A stretch of DNA of 64,000 bases. Origin: Archegozetes longisetosus (lineage: Eukaryota; Arthropoda; Arachnida; Sarcoptiformes; Trhypochthoniidae). This document shows positions 12,964 to 27,167 of the stretch, piece after piece; the stretch's first letter is position 1, and the number at the start of each line of letters is the position of its first letter. Below the pieces are notes generated by a model, which saw only the letters and a program-made list of their open reading frames with translations, was not told the origin of the DNA and made no database searches. Location of the stretch: positions 1,665,843 to 1,729,842 of the forward strand of contig JAEMBT020000003.1 in the NCBI GenBank assembly GCA_018873245.2, given 5' to 3'. The position numbers and the translations under genes are program-made.

Positions 12964-12971
12964 CTTATATA
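12964..12971 (-). promoter_or_regulatory. TATA-like motif on minus strand
   Basis: TATATAAG read on the minus strand, followed downstream by ordinary AT-rich sequence; an alternative core promoter for the BET gene. Weak evidence. Confidence 0.25.
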
Positions 12972-13980
12972 GGCGCGCATTTGGCGCATATCTCAACGTG
13001 TACTTTGGCCATAGGGCTGTTCATAACTCACGTCAGGCTCAAAGTTAAATAAAAGATTATTTTGAAGAGAACTGCGTTCAATCGCGTTTCTATTCAATAG
13101 GGTTTCAACAGTACTGATTAGCAAACTTTTTCAACATTTAATCACTTTGGGCTTGATCGAGTTTCAAAATTATTATCGCTAAATCTAAATATATTTCAAC
13201 ATGCACTTCTATTTTTAAGTTATTCTTTTAGGAAATATGGTCTTTCTATTAGCACTTCTATTGATAAAACTTTACACATAGGTTCTTAAAATTGAAACCC
13301 TAATAAAAGATAACTTGAAAATCACATGAGAATGAGTCATACCATGACTTCCTTTGAAGAGAAAACAAGAAATCAAAGGGGAAGTCAAACATAAGTCTAG
13401 GATTACAAGTGTAAAAATCTTTTTCGTATATCGCACAGATTGAGATAATTTATTAAACATAACCCTTAACTGCTATAGTGATGCAGCTATGTTGTAATCA
13501 GTTTTAGGGCCGTTATGCGCGCTTTTTGCAATATGTATGCGATACTCGTCTCAATCGCATTGAGTAACATCTGAACAAAGCAGGCTTGCCAGCGAAAGGC
13601 TGCCAACTTATAAGTTTTTAGTCACTTACTCCAAAAAGTGTGGATCCTTTATCAAAAGTTAAAACATTAACTTGAAACAAAGTTCAACTTTCACCTGTCT
13701 ATGTAACCACACTTTTCTTTAAAAGTTACTCTGTTTTATTGCTCAGATCCGATAAGCATAATTAAGATAAGAGTCAAAATTGATAACCACATTTGAAGAA
13801 CATAATCTGTTGATAGATGATTAAATAGAAAGTAACTGAATCCATTAGCTCCTAATAGGATGCAGTTTCGATTGCTAAATTCCTAAAAAGGAGAGATTAA
13901 ATTAAAACTAACTTTTATTTGATAATGCGTTCGAGGAATTAAAAGTCGAACATTTTTAGATAAAGCTAGAGTATTCATGA

Positions 13981-14130
13981 AAAAACTGGAGGGCTCACAC
14001 CTGGACAAAAGCCACGGAAAAAATATCGGTCAACGCGAGGAAACTCGCAGGTGTTTATCAGTAGCAGATATTACAGATAAAACAATTGTTAAAATGTTTG
14101 TCCTGTAAATGAGGCGCAGGTGTAGCAGCC
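13981..14130 (+). repeat. Possible SINE-related fragment
   Basis: Contains CCTGTAAATGAGGCGCAGGTG, close to CCTGTAAATGGGGCGAGGATG in the tRNA-derived element at 38900-39136. The tRNA-like head is not recognisable here, so this would be a decayed partial copy. Confidence 0.35.
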
Positions 14131-16068
14131 TTCATCTATAGTCTAATATTATATTGGCCTAACATCTAAGCCTAGTATTATATAGTAATAATAATAAAGT
14201 TGTAATTTTTTCAATAGAGTAAAGTATACTTTAGTACAAGGACAAAGTTGCGCTAAAAGTCAGAGCCGGAGGACGTGGAAGTTTTTTGTGCTGTACTTCT
14301 ATCGCAATCAAGTTGTTGAAGGATTGCATTACTATATTGTATATTGTGTTTAACTAGAAAGTTATCTCATCTCTTGTTCCTCTAACAAGCTCTCAATTTT
14401 TTGTTTCAATGACAAATTGCTGAGTACTTTGTAATACTCCTATTTTATTCTCTGTTTTACTCATTTATCACATATTTCTCTCCGCTTTTCTCTATAATTC
14501 AATGTGTACTTTGTATTAGAGGCGAAATTGTTTAATTTGCTTGTATGTTTCATGGGCCCCTTTGCGTTTTGTAATCAATTTTTTCACTTACTACTCATAA
14601 ATAATGCTTGAAAAGTTTCAAAACTTTTGTTCCAATCAAAAAGTTTTCATAATTCGGTTATTACTTAATTTAAAGCCGTTTTTCGGCGAATTTCCTCTAA
14701 TTTCTTCTTCAATAGAGTAACTATTGGTTGGTTGGTTATTATTTACCTGAACTTTTTCAAGTTGTATCGAATAGGTTATCTGAAACTTTTCTCGGCAATT
14801 TTATTTACCGTGCTTACCAAAAACCCATTTTGCGCGATATTATTCACCGAAAAGGACTTTTCAACATCTTCAGTGGAGTATCAACTGATAACCTGGTTAT
14901 CATTTACCGAAATACTTTCAAGTTCAAAGTTATGCAAATACGTAGTTAAGAGATAAAGTTTTTCTAGAATTAAAGAGAGAATTAAAGAAAATTTATCTTT
15001 AACGATAAAAATAGAGACAACTTTTTTTCAGACTATAAATAATTTTTGTTTAGTTTATAATTGTATACACAGTTTTCTAGATTTGTTTTCATTGTAAGCA
15101 TTGAAAAGTTTTTAAGCGTTTTAAATGCCATACAAATTTTAAAGAGTCAATGTTTTTGTATCTCAGCATTAATGGATGGATTGTATAACTAGTCATTATG
15201 AAAATATATTCCAGACGTCATAAAATTCATTTGAAATATTTTGATGAACTGTTGAAACATTGCTCAATCTAATGCTTATAGTGCAAAATGTGTTTCTTCG
15301 GTTCCAAAGCTAAGTAAACTTTTCAAAGCTTTTACTATGCTATGCAACAAGTATTAGAAGTTATGCAACTTTTTTCTTTATTAATTATACGTTATTCAAC
15401 ACTATGATTAAAGATGTATGAACCATTTTGTGATATTTTAGTGTTTTATTCAACTATATTATCCTCTTCGTTATTAGTTTTTAAGTGCGCGTAATTTATT
15501 ATTCTAGAAGAATCCAAACCTTTGTTTTCTACGTAGTATCGGATGACACCAGTCTAAACAAAACTCCTTTGCATCACGTGTTAACAACTTTTTCAAGTTG
15601 AAAAATAGTTATAGGCTTAAAAAATGACTTTCTAAACAATTAAGTCTCGTATTTTCATGTTTTGTTCATTTCCAAATTTGCTTAAAAATTGATTGATACT
15701 TTTAGTGAAAAAATTGATAAAACTTTATTTATGCAGAACGTTTTTAAACAACTTCTTGTCAATTACTTATTAAAGGACTGCAAAAAATATTAATTAAATG
15801 TAAAATTACAATCAATCCAAAACGAAATGTATTTATTAACCTATTTAATAATTAAAGTAAAAATACATAATCAATAGATATAAACAATATAGTATGAAAA
15901 AATACAATATGAATAAATAATTTTCAATTTGCATTAGAAATGACTTATGGCACCAAAAACTAATAGGAAACACAGTAGACTATGAAAAGGCAGTTAAATA
16001 AAAATTAATTACAGCACAAATAGAATTTTTAAGTAAAAATTTAATACTAATTATATAGTCTTCAAAAC

Positions 16069-18003
<1,935 letters not shown>

Positions 18004-18477
18004 TTTTCAACTTAATATAATGGCTTTTTTAATTACTATCACTTAATTACTAATTAAGAGCAGAACTAACACGAAGTCATTTTTGACAACAATTTAATTC
18101 ACAAACTAGAGAGCTGTACTGTTTTCGTACGATTTACCCTTTAGTCTACTACTTATAAAAGCACTAAATCATCGATCGTTGTTACAATATTAACAGTAAT
18201 TATCGATATTTTCAGAGCTGAAAAATTGACTCAAAAAATAACGTAAACACAAAATCCTACTGTAAAACATAAGACCAATGCTTTGAGCGCTTAGTTAAGC
18301 AAAACATAGTTTATTGTGGGGAAAATGCATTAAATGCACAAAAGTTAAGCTAATTTCTCGCTAACGTCGTCACTCATCGTAAGTTATATCGACCTCCACA
18401 CGAATAGTAGGTAAACAATTGAACTGACAATAAATTGAATGAAAAAGAATAAGAAGTAGTCTATTAGTATTGAAAAT

Positions 18478-20888
18478 ATGGAACCCCTATATAAATATTG
18501 CGATAATTACATAATAAAAAACGATAATATCTACAGGAGAAATGGCTTGTTAATAGCTAAAGTTGTCAAACTGTATCAGTGCGTAGAATGTGTTCATATC
18601 TGCAATACTATTGCCGAGTCTGACAATCACTACAAACAATTTCATCAGAACTGTATCTCAAATACTGCTTACCATAAAAATTATGGCAAAAATCGTAATA
18701 GAGTTGTTATCGTTGCTGACGAAAACAGGGATCAAAGCAATGAACCCATCGATGATTTTAAGAGTTTCGAAGAGATTAACTGTGGTAAACGTTTAAAGAC
18801 TTATGGTAGGAGAAAGCGATTAGTTGTAGAAGGAGAACACAGATCTGGTAGTTCTTCAGACATAGTTTTAGGCAACGAGTGTGTTGAAGAGTTAGTTAAA
18901 TCAAGTGATGAGATATTTAAGGATCGCGAACGTATGGAATATAAGTGCGATTTCTGCGAACTAAGTTTTAAGAATAAGAGTAAACTTAGTCTTCATGAAA
19001 ACGTCCATCTCTTTCCTAAGATTTGTGATTATCCTTACTGCGAAGAGAAGTAATTTTTCGATTAATCTAGTAGTTTTTTATCCTCATTTATTCCTAGTTC
19101 CAGATATGTAGAAAACTTTCGGATTGCTTATCTTAATCTTGTTTTCAATCTCTTATTGGCAAGTGTTTTAATTTGTTGCCTTGTTTCAATTGTTTATTAT
19201 ATGTTTACTAAACTTTTTGGGGCTATCCTTCTAGCGAGAAAGTAACTTTTGAGCTATTTAATTTAACTTTAGAATCAACTTATAGCTCAGTATTTGTAGA
19301 AACTATTGGTTCAATTATTTGTATATTATTTGTACACTAAGTTTTGTTTATAAGGAATATATCCAACTCTTTAGTTAGCTTTTATATGAACTTTTTTCTC
19401 TAATCATTTAATTGATCGTTGTCATTGACTTCTTGTTTTATATCTGCCAAAACTATTGGTTTAGATTTGTTTTAAAATTTATTTTGTTCGAATTGATCTA
19501 TGAGCTGTTGGTTAAAGTTTTTAATTAAATTTCTTTTCTTGCTTTAGGTTTGGTATGGATTACGAACTACAAGCTCACTATCGATTGTGCCATGAGAGCA
19601 ATGAAAAGCATATTTATAAATGTGATTTATGTGAGAAAACTTATACCACTGAAGGTATTCATCATTGAAAATATATTTCTTAGCCTGTGGTTCAATTCCT
19701 CAAAATTTTTATATTTATTTCGAAGCTGAGGCCAGACTTCACCGGAAGGTACACACAGACCCGAAAATATGTGACTTTCCAAATTGTGGCAAAAAGTTTT
19801 CATGTAAGCCATTCTTAACATAGAACTTAATTGATTGTTCAGTTGATTATATATTTACTATTTAATTCTATTCTAATTATCCCTTGAAGGCAATAGTATT
19901 CTGCGAAAACATTATCAAATTCATGATAAAACACAAGTTTTTAAGTGTGATGTTTGCGATAAAACGTTCCCACAATTAGGTATTGATTCTTGCGTCAAAT
20001 CTCTTAGTCTTAATGTTCTTAGCATTTATTGATCTAATTCTCTTATGCTTTAAAAAACAAATTTTTAGTTCGTCTAAATGTTCACAAGAAATTACACACA
20101 AATCCAATTGTCTGTGACTTTGAAGGCTGCGGAAAACTATTTGCCTCGAATTGTTTCCTAAAATTGCATCGATTTATCCACTATGAAGATAAACCCCATG
20201 CTTGTCAATGGCCCGGATGTGACTTTGTGTCTAAACATCCGCAATCTGTTATATCTCACCAGAGAACGCATACCAACGATCGACCACATCGGTAAAGCAT
20301 TAGAACATAAAGACATTTTTCAAATTATTTGAATAACAGTTGACTTTCAAAATAGGTGTCAATGGCCTCGATGCGGACAAGGCTTTAAATCATCAGCTGC
20401 TCGTAAGATATCAATGATTTAATGGTTTTCGTTTTGTTTTTAATTATTATTAATCTTTTATTGAGTAGTTCGCCGACACATCTCTTGCAAACACAAGAGA
20501 GAGCGTAATTTTGTGTGCGAATGGACGGGTTGTGGCAAAAAGTTTGCATATAAAGTAATGAAACGTGCTTGCTTAATTTCGATACTTTTACATTTTCTAA
20601 TTCTTTTGTTAGGAAACATTGATTAATCACAACCGGACTCATACTGGAGAGCGACCTTATGTTTGTGATTGGCCTGATTGTGATAAAAGGTTTACATATA
20701 AGGACGGCTTACATCGGCATCGATTAACACATACGGGCGTTAAACCTTATGCTTGCGATTGGCCCAATTGTGGCGCTAAATTAACAACCAGTGGATCGCT
20801 GAATACGCACAAGAAGTTAGTTCATAAATGCGATTATATTAAACGTTCGCATTTGGATAAGAAGAAAAAAAATAAATCGGAACAATAG
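18478..20888 (+). CDS. C2H2 zinc-finger protein, local family member 1 (8 exons)
   Basis: Exons 18478-19049, 19548-19654, 19726-19803, 19890-19979, 20069-20291, 20356-20402, 20469-20554 and 20613-20888; 1479 bases, 492 aa. Every junction is GT-AG and restores the C-x2/4-C-x12-H spacing of a finger, which independently supports the model. The N-terminus has a finger-like module (YQCVECVHICNTIAESDNHY) shared with three paralogues, followed by a basic, serine-containing linker. Eleven fingers follow, the later ones of CDWP-C type, and the protein ends in the shared tail [14 protein letters not shown] plus lysines. Predicted nuclear DNA-binding protein. Introns repeatedly cut inside fingers, so the gene looks assembled by finger-exon duplication. 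It is divergently oriented to the coiled-coil zinc-finger gene, about 470 bases away, so the two may share a promoter region. Confidence 0.88.
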
Positions 20889-22019
20889 TGGTTTTTGAGC
20901 TTAACTTTTTGTATGCAATTAATTAATGAAAGTATAAATTAAAGTATCTTCAACTTTTTATAAACTTAAAAGTGTATGTTTATTATCAAAATCTCTTTTA
21001 TATAACTAGAATGAAAGTTTATTAGATAGTTTATTTGAATCAGTAGTTGTATTTTCTCAACGCATTCAAACTAAGAGTGTGTCAAACACTCTAATTTTTA
21101 CTTCGAATACGATATTAGATCAGAAAGATTATGAAGTATTTCAACTAAGAAAATGATGGAAAGTCTAGATAAGATCATTTTCGATAATAAGAAGTTTTCA
21201 GTAAAGTTTGAAAATTTATCCTTAGTAATGCAAAACAAGGTATTTTCGGTAAAATTGCGGTTTTGCAGCACATAAATGCCTATCTCTAAAGCCCTAACAC
21301 CAGTGTCTAAAAGCTCCCAGTAAACTTTGAATATCTTTAAGACTATTAGTAAAGTGACACCGTTTAGCGTTACTTTGGCCTTCTCAGCTAAAAAATGTTT
21401 GTAACGGTAGTACGAGAAGTGCTCCAAACAAGTTTTTTCATCAAAAAGTATCTGAACAGGACTGATGTACATCTTCAGACGAGTGGTTAGAATATAATTG
21501 TGATTATCAACATTAACTGGTCGATGGTTATAAATAATAATAGTCATGTTTATGCTTTAATCACTTGTTTGAAGACGTACATGAGCCCTATTTTGATATG
21601 CCTGGTTGGAATAATTATCATGCAATTAAATACTGATAGACTACCATAGTTTAAACGTTTACAATATTTATTATGCAAAACTTGCTTTTGGGGTTACAGT
21701 TGGAACAGGCAATTCTCTAAGCAACTGCCTGCAAAATCCAAATCCTACCATGTTTTCAGCTTAAATATTGATCGGAGCAGTTCTTAGGCATGCGTTCATT
21801 TGTAACCATTTTGTTTATTGCCTTCGCTAATCAAAAGTTTGATTACTGTTTACTTAAAATTTATGTAAATTGACTTCGACTATAAATATGTGTTTACTTC
21901 TATACATTAGATTCTAAAGTACTCTATTAATAGAACGAATTGCAATTATTCCTAACACAAGATAAAAACGAATAAACCCTTTATTATTGGCATTTTGGTG
22001 CCAAATCTTTGAACAAATT
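20889..22019. other. Intergenic with a foldback repeat
   Basis: Non-coding, between zinc-finger member 1 and the first BTBD9-like gene. It contains an imperfect palindrome (21440-21602) of a family also seen at 27.2-27.7 kb. Confidence 0.55.
21440..21602. repeat. Foldback element (imperfect palindrome)
   Basis: The left arm (GACTGATGTACATCTTCAGA region, 21455-21515) is matched in inverted orientation by the right arm (21541-21602). The arm sequence resembles that of the 27.2-27.7 kb element (CTGATCTACACCTTCAGACA there). Probably a MITE of the same family. Confidence 0.55.
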
Positions 22020-23926
22020 ATGCAAGTTATCGAAGAAAACGGTTGTTTAGTTTTTAAAAGTTCATCACTAAGTGATTCAATGATAACTATAGAAATAATG
22101 AATAAACTCGTGAAAGGTTCTATTAATAACATTGTAAATTTAATCGTATTTCAATTTTGTCTTATATGGAGTTTCCCTTTACTTTTAGTTCAAAAATCGG
22201 TTCTGTTGTCAGAAAGCGATTATTTTAAGGCTATGTTTAACAATGAATGGATTGAGACTAATACTAATTATATAGCAATCAAAGAAACGCAAATCAAACC
22301 TTTTATTGATGTCCTTAAAACTTCTCATGGCATTGGAGACAACGATAAAGAATGGAACGAACTAAAAGTTCAACAACTTAACGAATCAATAATAATAGCA
22401 AATAAATATCAATTTAATAGAGTTGAGAAGATACTATCAAATCAATTGATAGAGAAGTTTCCATCGATTAGTCAAATGGGTGGAGAAACCTTTCAAATAA
22501 TTCTAGATATCTATCAAATGTCTAAAAATAAAAATTTGGATTATTTAAGAGGGCTTTGGCTTAATTTTATTGACGAAAATGCAGATGAAATCCTCAAAAA
22601 TTTTGATGCACTCTTAATTTCACACCAAATCCTATTTGAGATAATAAGTCGCGACTCGTTTGGAGTGAAGGAAATCGATTTATTCAATGCTTTAATGGAT
22701 TGGATAGGAAAAATAAGACTTAAACTGAGCTATGATTTCTACGAAGAAGAAGAGCTTCTCTTAAAAGCTATTCGTTTTGGTCTTATATCAGATGAAGATA
22801 TAGAAAACTTAGTGAAACCCTCTGTTAAGGAATTATTTATCCCTCTGTTCAGGGATTCTGTTATTGATGAAAAGTTGAAACAATTAATTGAGAATTCTAA
22901 CAAAGCTACCGAACTAGTATTCAAACTGAAAAGTTCTTTACTGCCAATAAATACCAAACAGTAAATTGTTCGTACCCATTTACTGACGAAAGAATTGGAG
23001 ATGTAGTTGCTATTGCTGAACATCATTTACCAGGAAGAGTCTACAGTAACTCTGTTATCTATGTATTCAATTTGGAACTAATGACAAAAATAAATTGCAT
23101 TAAATTTAAAATAATGCCTAACAATAACTCTCGAAGTTTTTGGGACAAAACCTTGATGAGTTACATCATTGAAGTTAAAGAAAGCAACTGTGAAGCAGGA
23201 GAACGGTGGAAAACAGTTATCGATTATAGCGACAAGAAGTGTATTGGTTTACAAGAACTTTATTTTGATGAAAGTATAACAAACTCTATACGTATCGTTC
23301 ATAAATCAAGTGAAGAACTATTTAAAATCCACTCAATTTGCTATAAATTGACTAAAAGTCCTTTAAAACTATTCAATAATATTGTTCAACCTCTTAATGA
23401 GGTCACAGCCATTAATAGTATGGAGTGCTTAATAGGAATCGGGAGTAAAGAAAGAAACATTACTTATTATATACTTAGAGATTATGAGTACGAAACTATT
23501 ATCAACGATTTGACGCGCAGGTTGGACCGAAGCAGTGACTTTAAGACCAATTATTACATCAAATTTCCGCAACCGTTCGCTATCGATTCGTTTCAGTTCG
23601 ATCTTATAGTAGAAAACAATTGTTTGGTCAAATTCAATGCTGTTATTGAAGTATTAATTGCTAGTGAACTATCTTTTGATCTTTCGGAACATAACTGGAT
23701 TAAAGTAGCAGAAGAGTCAGTAGAATTTAAAGATTCAATCACCTGTAATATAGAGTTTGATTTACAAGAAGTTTCTATGGTTAGGATTAGCGGCTATAGA
23801 GCTAGTATTAGTGATAAAAAGTTTTCCATGCCTTTACTTATAAGCAGAGTTAGAGTACCAGCAGATCGTTTCAGTTATCAATGGGCTAATGGCAAAACAT
23901 TCAGTTTAGCAAACAATAGGATTTAG
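22020..23926 (+). CDS. BTBD9-like BTB-BACK protein, copy 1, with apparent frameshift
   Basis: Exon 1 is 22020-22116 and exon 2 begins 22189 (phase-1 intron, as in copies 2 and 3). The BTB domain ends in QKSVLLSESDYFKAMFNNEW, followed by a BACK-type helical region (ISRDSFGVKEIDLFNALMDW, RFGLISDEDIENLVKPS) and a discoidin-like C-terminal region (YIIEVKES, IDYSDKKCIGLQELYF). This order matches BTBD9, a predicted Cullin-3 adaptor family. The frame stops at 22962-22964, but the downstream frame reads continuously back to about 22925 (FFTANKYQTVNCSYPFTDE), so a single-base shift near 22925-22937, in an A-rich stretch, separates the two halves. Both halves remain conserved with copies 2 and 3. It is either a recent pseudogene or an assembly error. 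No intron of acceptable phase repairs it. Confidence 0.75.
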
Positions 23927-23940
23927 TTCGTATTCTATTG

Positions 23941-24132
23941 CAGGGGTTCCCAAATGGTGGGTTGCGACTCAAAAGAGGGCCGTCAAACTTTTCTTATGGG
24001 TCGCACGATTACTTTAAAAAAAACTATTAGAAGTAGATCGCGGCGTCACATCTCTTAATGAACGCATTTAAAACTTTAAAAGGCAAATTAGATGTTCAGG
24101 TAGTCTATGAGAAAAAAGTTTGGGAACCGCTG
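23941..24132. mobile_element. hAT-type MITE with 8-bp target duplication
   Basis: A 192-base element with terminal inverted repeats CAGGGGTTCCCAAA and TTTGGGAACCGCTG (13 of 14 matching). It is flanked by perfect 8-base direct repeats TTCTATTG at 23933-23940 and 24133-24140. The 8-bp duplication and CAGGGGTTCCCAAA-like ends are hallmarks of non-autonomous hAT elements. No coding capacity. It lies just after the stop codon of BTBD9-like copy 1, probably in its 3' UTR. Confidence 0.9.
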
Positions 24133-24436
24133 TTCTATTGGACTTGCAAACATAGCGCCTAAACATCAGATTTATGAAACTTTCCAGTTAGTTTGCTACG
24201 CACTATTGAGTCCAGAGGTTAGAGTTGAGTACATTTTCCTGCAATCATTTGTTCACTTAGTTCATTATATTTTCATGTATTTTATCCACGATAATCACTA
24301 AAAACATTGCACTGCATTGCGTTATGTAAAAAGTTTTACAAACTTTTGCCAGTTTTCAAAACATACAAAAAAATAACATCGAATTGAATGAATTAATTGT
24401 TTTAATTTAACTTCTAACTAACTAATTCATTAAATA

Positions 24437-26304
24437 ATGAGAACAAAATTAATCAAAGATAATAATTGCTTGTCTTTTATGAAAGATTCACTGGAAAATG
24501 ACTTAATTATTAATATAAACGACATACAAATTAATGGTATTTTTGTGCTTATTATTTGCTAATTTATTAATAACTATTTAATTTGCTTTATTTATTTAAA
24601 GTTAATAAATCAGTTCTGGTATCAGAAAGTCATTACTTTAAAGCTATGTTTGACAACGAGTGGAAGGAAAGTAACAGTAAATGCGTAAGACTTGAAGAAA
24701 CACCTGTTAAGCCATTGATTATTGTCCTGAGGTTAGTTTACGCAATTTACGAGAATGATCAACAACTCAATAAACTTGAAACAGAACAACTCATTCAGTC
24801 AATAATAGTAGCAAATAGATATCAGTTCAATACAGTTGAGAGAACACTGTCAGAAAAAATGGTCGAAAACTTTCCGCAAATTAGAGAAATTGATAGCAAC
24901 ACTTTGGCAACAGTTTGTGATGTGTTTGAAATGTCAAAAATTAGTAGGTTCTTCGATTTAAGTAAACAATGTCTTCAAATTTTTGATGAAAATGCAGACA
25001 AAGTTCTCACATCTATTGATAAACTGCTCATAAGACCTGAGACACTGATTGAAATAATAAGTCGTGACTCGTTTGGTGTCAAAGAAATTGATTTATTCAG
25101 TGCTATAATTGATTGGATCACAAAAACTCGAGTAAATGTTGGTTATGATTGGGGTACAAAAGAGCGAGTCCTCAGAGCCACTCGTTTTCATCTTATATCA
25201 GATCAAGATATGGAAAATTACGTAAAACCGGCTCTTACTAAATTATTTATTGGTCGTAAAATTGATAGCATTTTAGAAGCGCTGATAAATAAGTACTTAA
25301 ACGAAACCACTAGACTCTGTATTCAAACGGAAGCTTATTTTATCTGTTATGATTTCCAAATTGTTCAGTCTTCATATCGATTTAATACTAACCCAAGACT
25401 GAGTCCTAATCCATGTATTTTCTATACATTCGATATTCCATTAATGACGAAAATGAATTGTATTCAGTTCGAGATCATTCCTATCACGAAGTCAGATGAT
25501 ACTTCAGACATGAAATCAATCAATTATATCATAGAAGTACGAGATATTCAGACCAAACACGAGGAGGAGTGGAGAAAGATTATCAATTATAGTAAATACG
25601 ATTGCATTGGTTTACAAGAAGTCTACTTTGAAGAACTTGTAACAAACAGTATTCGTATTGTTTGCCTATCAAGTGAAGCAGAACCCCAGTTCTTAATCAG
25701 ATCCGTTTCTTACAAATACACTAAAAATCCTCTCAAATTATTTAATAATAACATTGTTAGACCTTTGAATGACGTGACAGCCATTGACGGAGCAAAATGT
25801 TTGCTTAGAATTGGTGGAAATGAAGAATTGATCACTAACTATATATTAAAGGATAATAAGGATTATGAGTCAAATCAATACTTTTTGGTGCCATTCCTTA
25901 AATTGAATTTAGGCTCAAGCATAGACTTTAAGACTTATTATTTTATCAAATTTTCCCAACCCTTTGCTATCGATTCGTTTCAGTTTGATCTAAAACTAGA
26001 AAATTTGAAGTCTTTGGTTAAATACAAGGCTGTGTTTGAAGTCTCGATATTAAGTAATGGCTCTTTTACTACAAGCCATGATTCAAAAGATTGGGTTAAA
26101 GTCACAGAAGATCTAGTCGAAGAATCGATGACTCGAAACGTTATATTTGATTTACAAACAGTTTCTGTCATAAGGATCTGCGGATTTCGATTCAAAGCCA
26201 ATGACGAAGACTTCAGAACTCCATTGCACATAAGTCGTATTAGAGTTGTATCTAATCATTCGAATTTTATCCATCGGATGCTCTCCTGTTTTCGTAATCC
26301 TTAA
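24437..26304 (+). CDS. BTBD9-like BTB-BACK protein, copy 2 (2 exons)
   Basis: Exons 24437-24536 and 24602-26304 join at a phase-1 intron of 65 bases; 1803 bases, 600 aa. The BTB core spans the intron (NDLIININDIQINV|NKSVLVSESHYFKAMF). Next comes a BACK-like helical region at about residues 120-260 (ISRDSFGVKEIDLFSAIIDW), then a C-terminal region of two discoidin-like repeats (NYIIEVRDIQ, YDCIGLQEVYFEELVTNSIRIV and later SIRI-type strands). BTBD9 relatives are cytoplasmic BTB proteins, thought to act as Cullin-3 substrate adaptors; the specific partner is unknown. The frame is intact. It is closest to copy 1, from which it is separated by the hAT MITE, indicating local tandem duplication. The ATG was chosen because it matches the length of the copy 1 head. 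Confidence 0.82.
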
Positions 26305-26600
26305 AAATTTGTTTAGTTCTAATTTTCAAACTTTTGTGTCTCTAATAATGATCAAAATGTCTGTTGGATAGAAATTTATTTGGCGTATTAATCATTATTA
26401 TATTTAACTTTATACTAGGGGCTAAAGGCCTTTATGGTTGAGGAAAATGTTTTTATATTGGGATCTAGCAAAATTCGATTATGGCAACATTTCGTGGCAT
26501 TAATAAGTTGCCAAAATCAGGATTAGGGTGCATATATGATTGTGATTTAATGATTAAAAAATTGATTCTATTGAACAAGATGAAAAACTCGGAATGAATA
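26305..26600. other. Short intergenic region
   Basis: 3' flank of BTBD9-like copy 2; nothing else seen. Confidence 0.5.
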
Positions 26601-26860
26601 ATGGACTTTAGGCCTTATTGTTTAACCAAGTTTTGTCGGCCTTTTGCCATCGACTCATTTCAATTTGATCTCGTACTAGAAACTCATAAAACTTTGAATA
26701 GATCCAAAGCTGTTTGAAGTTCCTATATTAAGTACTTGGCTCAACAAAACCAGATACTTTGTAAGATTGGGTTAAAGTCTCAGAAGATATAACTGAAGAA
26801 TCGATCACTTCTAATGTGTTTGATTACAAAACAGCTTCTGCTATCAAGATATGGTACCAA
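26601..26860 (+). pseudogene. Relic of a BTBD9-like 3' end
   Basis: Nucleotide similarity to 25921-26190 in copy 2 (for example ATCGACTCATTTCAATTTGA versus ATCGATTCGTTTCAGTTTGA, and GATTGGGTTAAAGTCTCAGA versus GATTGGGTTAAAGTCACAGA). Frameshifts and stops interrupt it. It is the decayed 3' end of a third tandem copy; its 5' part is not recognisable. Confidence 0.8.
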
Positions 26861-27167
26861 AAAATGCTGTCTCGAGTTAACATCTTTATCGGATTCTGTT
26901 TTAAACATTTAGCTCAGCTCATACTTTATTTGTTTAATAAAATTCAATATATATTTAATTACACGTTATAATTAATAAACTTCATATTTAAGTTTAAACG
27001 AGATCGATTTTTATAAATATCTTTGAAACGCAACTTCAATTGCGTTTTACTCGTTTTAATGTTTTAAAAGAGGTTATTTATTATCATGACGTTCATGTAA
27101 GAATTTCAGTTAAAAGCAGACGACAAACGGTTCGTAATTCTTCCACATGTAGGTGGTGTTAAAGTTG

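Larger units (their letters stand above)
11514..16068. other. Long non-coding stretch upstream of the BET gene
   Basis: About 4.5 kb without a supportable coding exon. It probably contains the BET 5' untranslated exon(s), a large first intron and the promoter, then the 3' flank of the minus-strand zinc-finger gene. It includes a GC-richer island at 12052-12185, a minus-strand TATA-like motif at 12964-12971, and a SINE-like fragment near 13981-14130. Short internal reading frames here look random. Confidence 0.55.

Noticed and set aside
14728..14956. Overlapping short frames with repeated TTTACCGA-like words
   Set aside because: Two frames equally open over the same bases; words too degenerate to call a tandem repeat.
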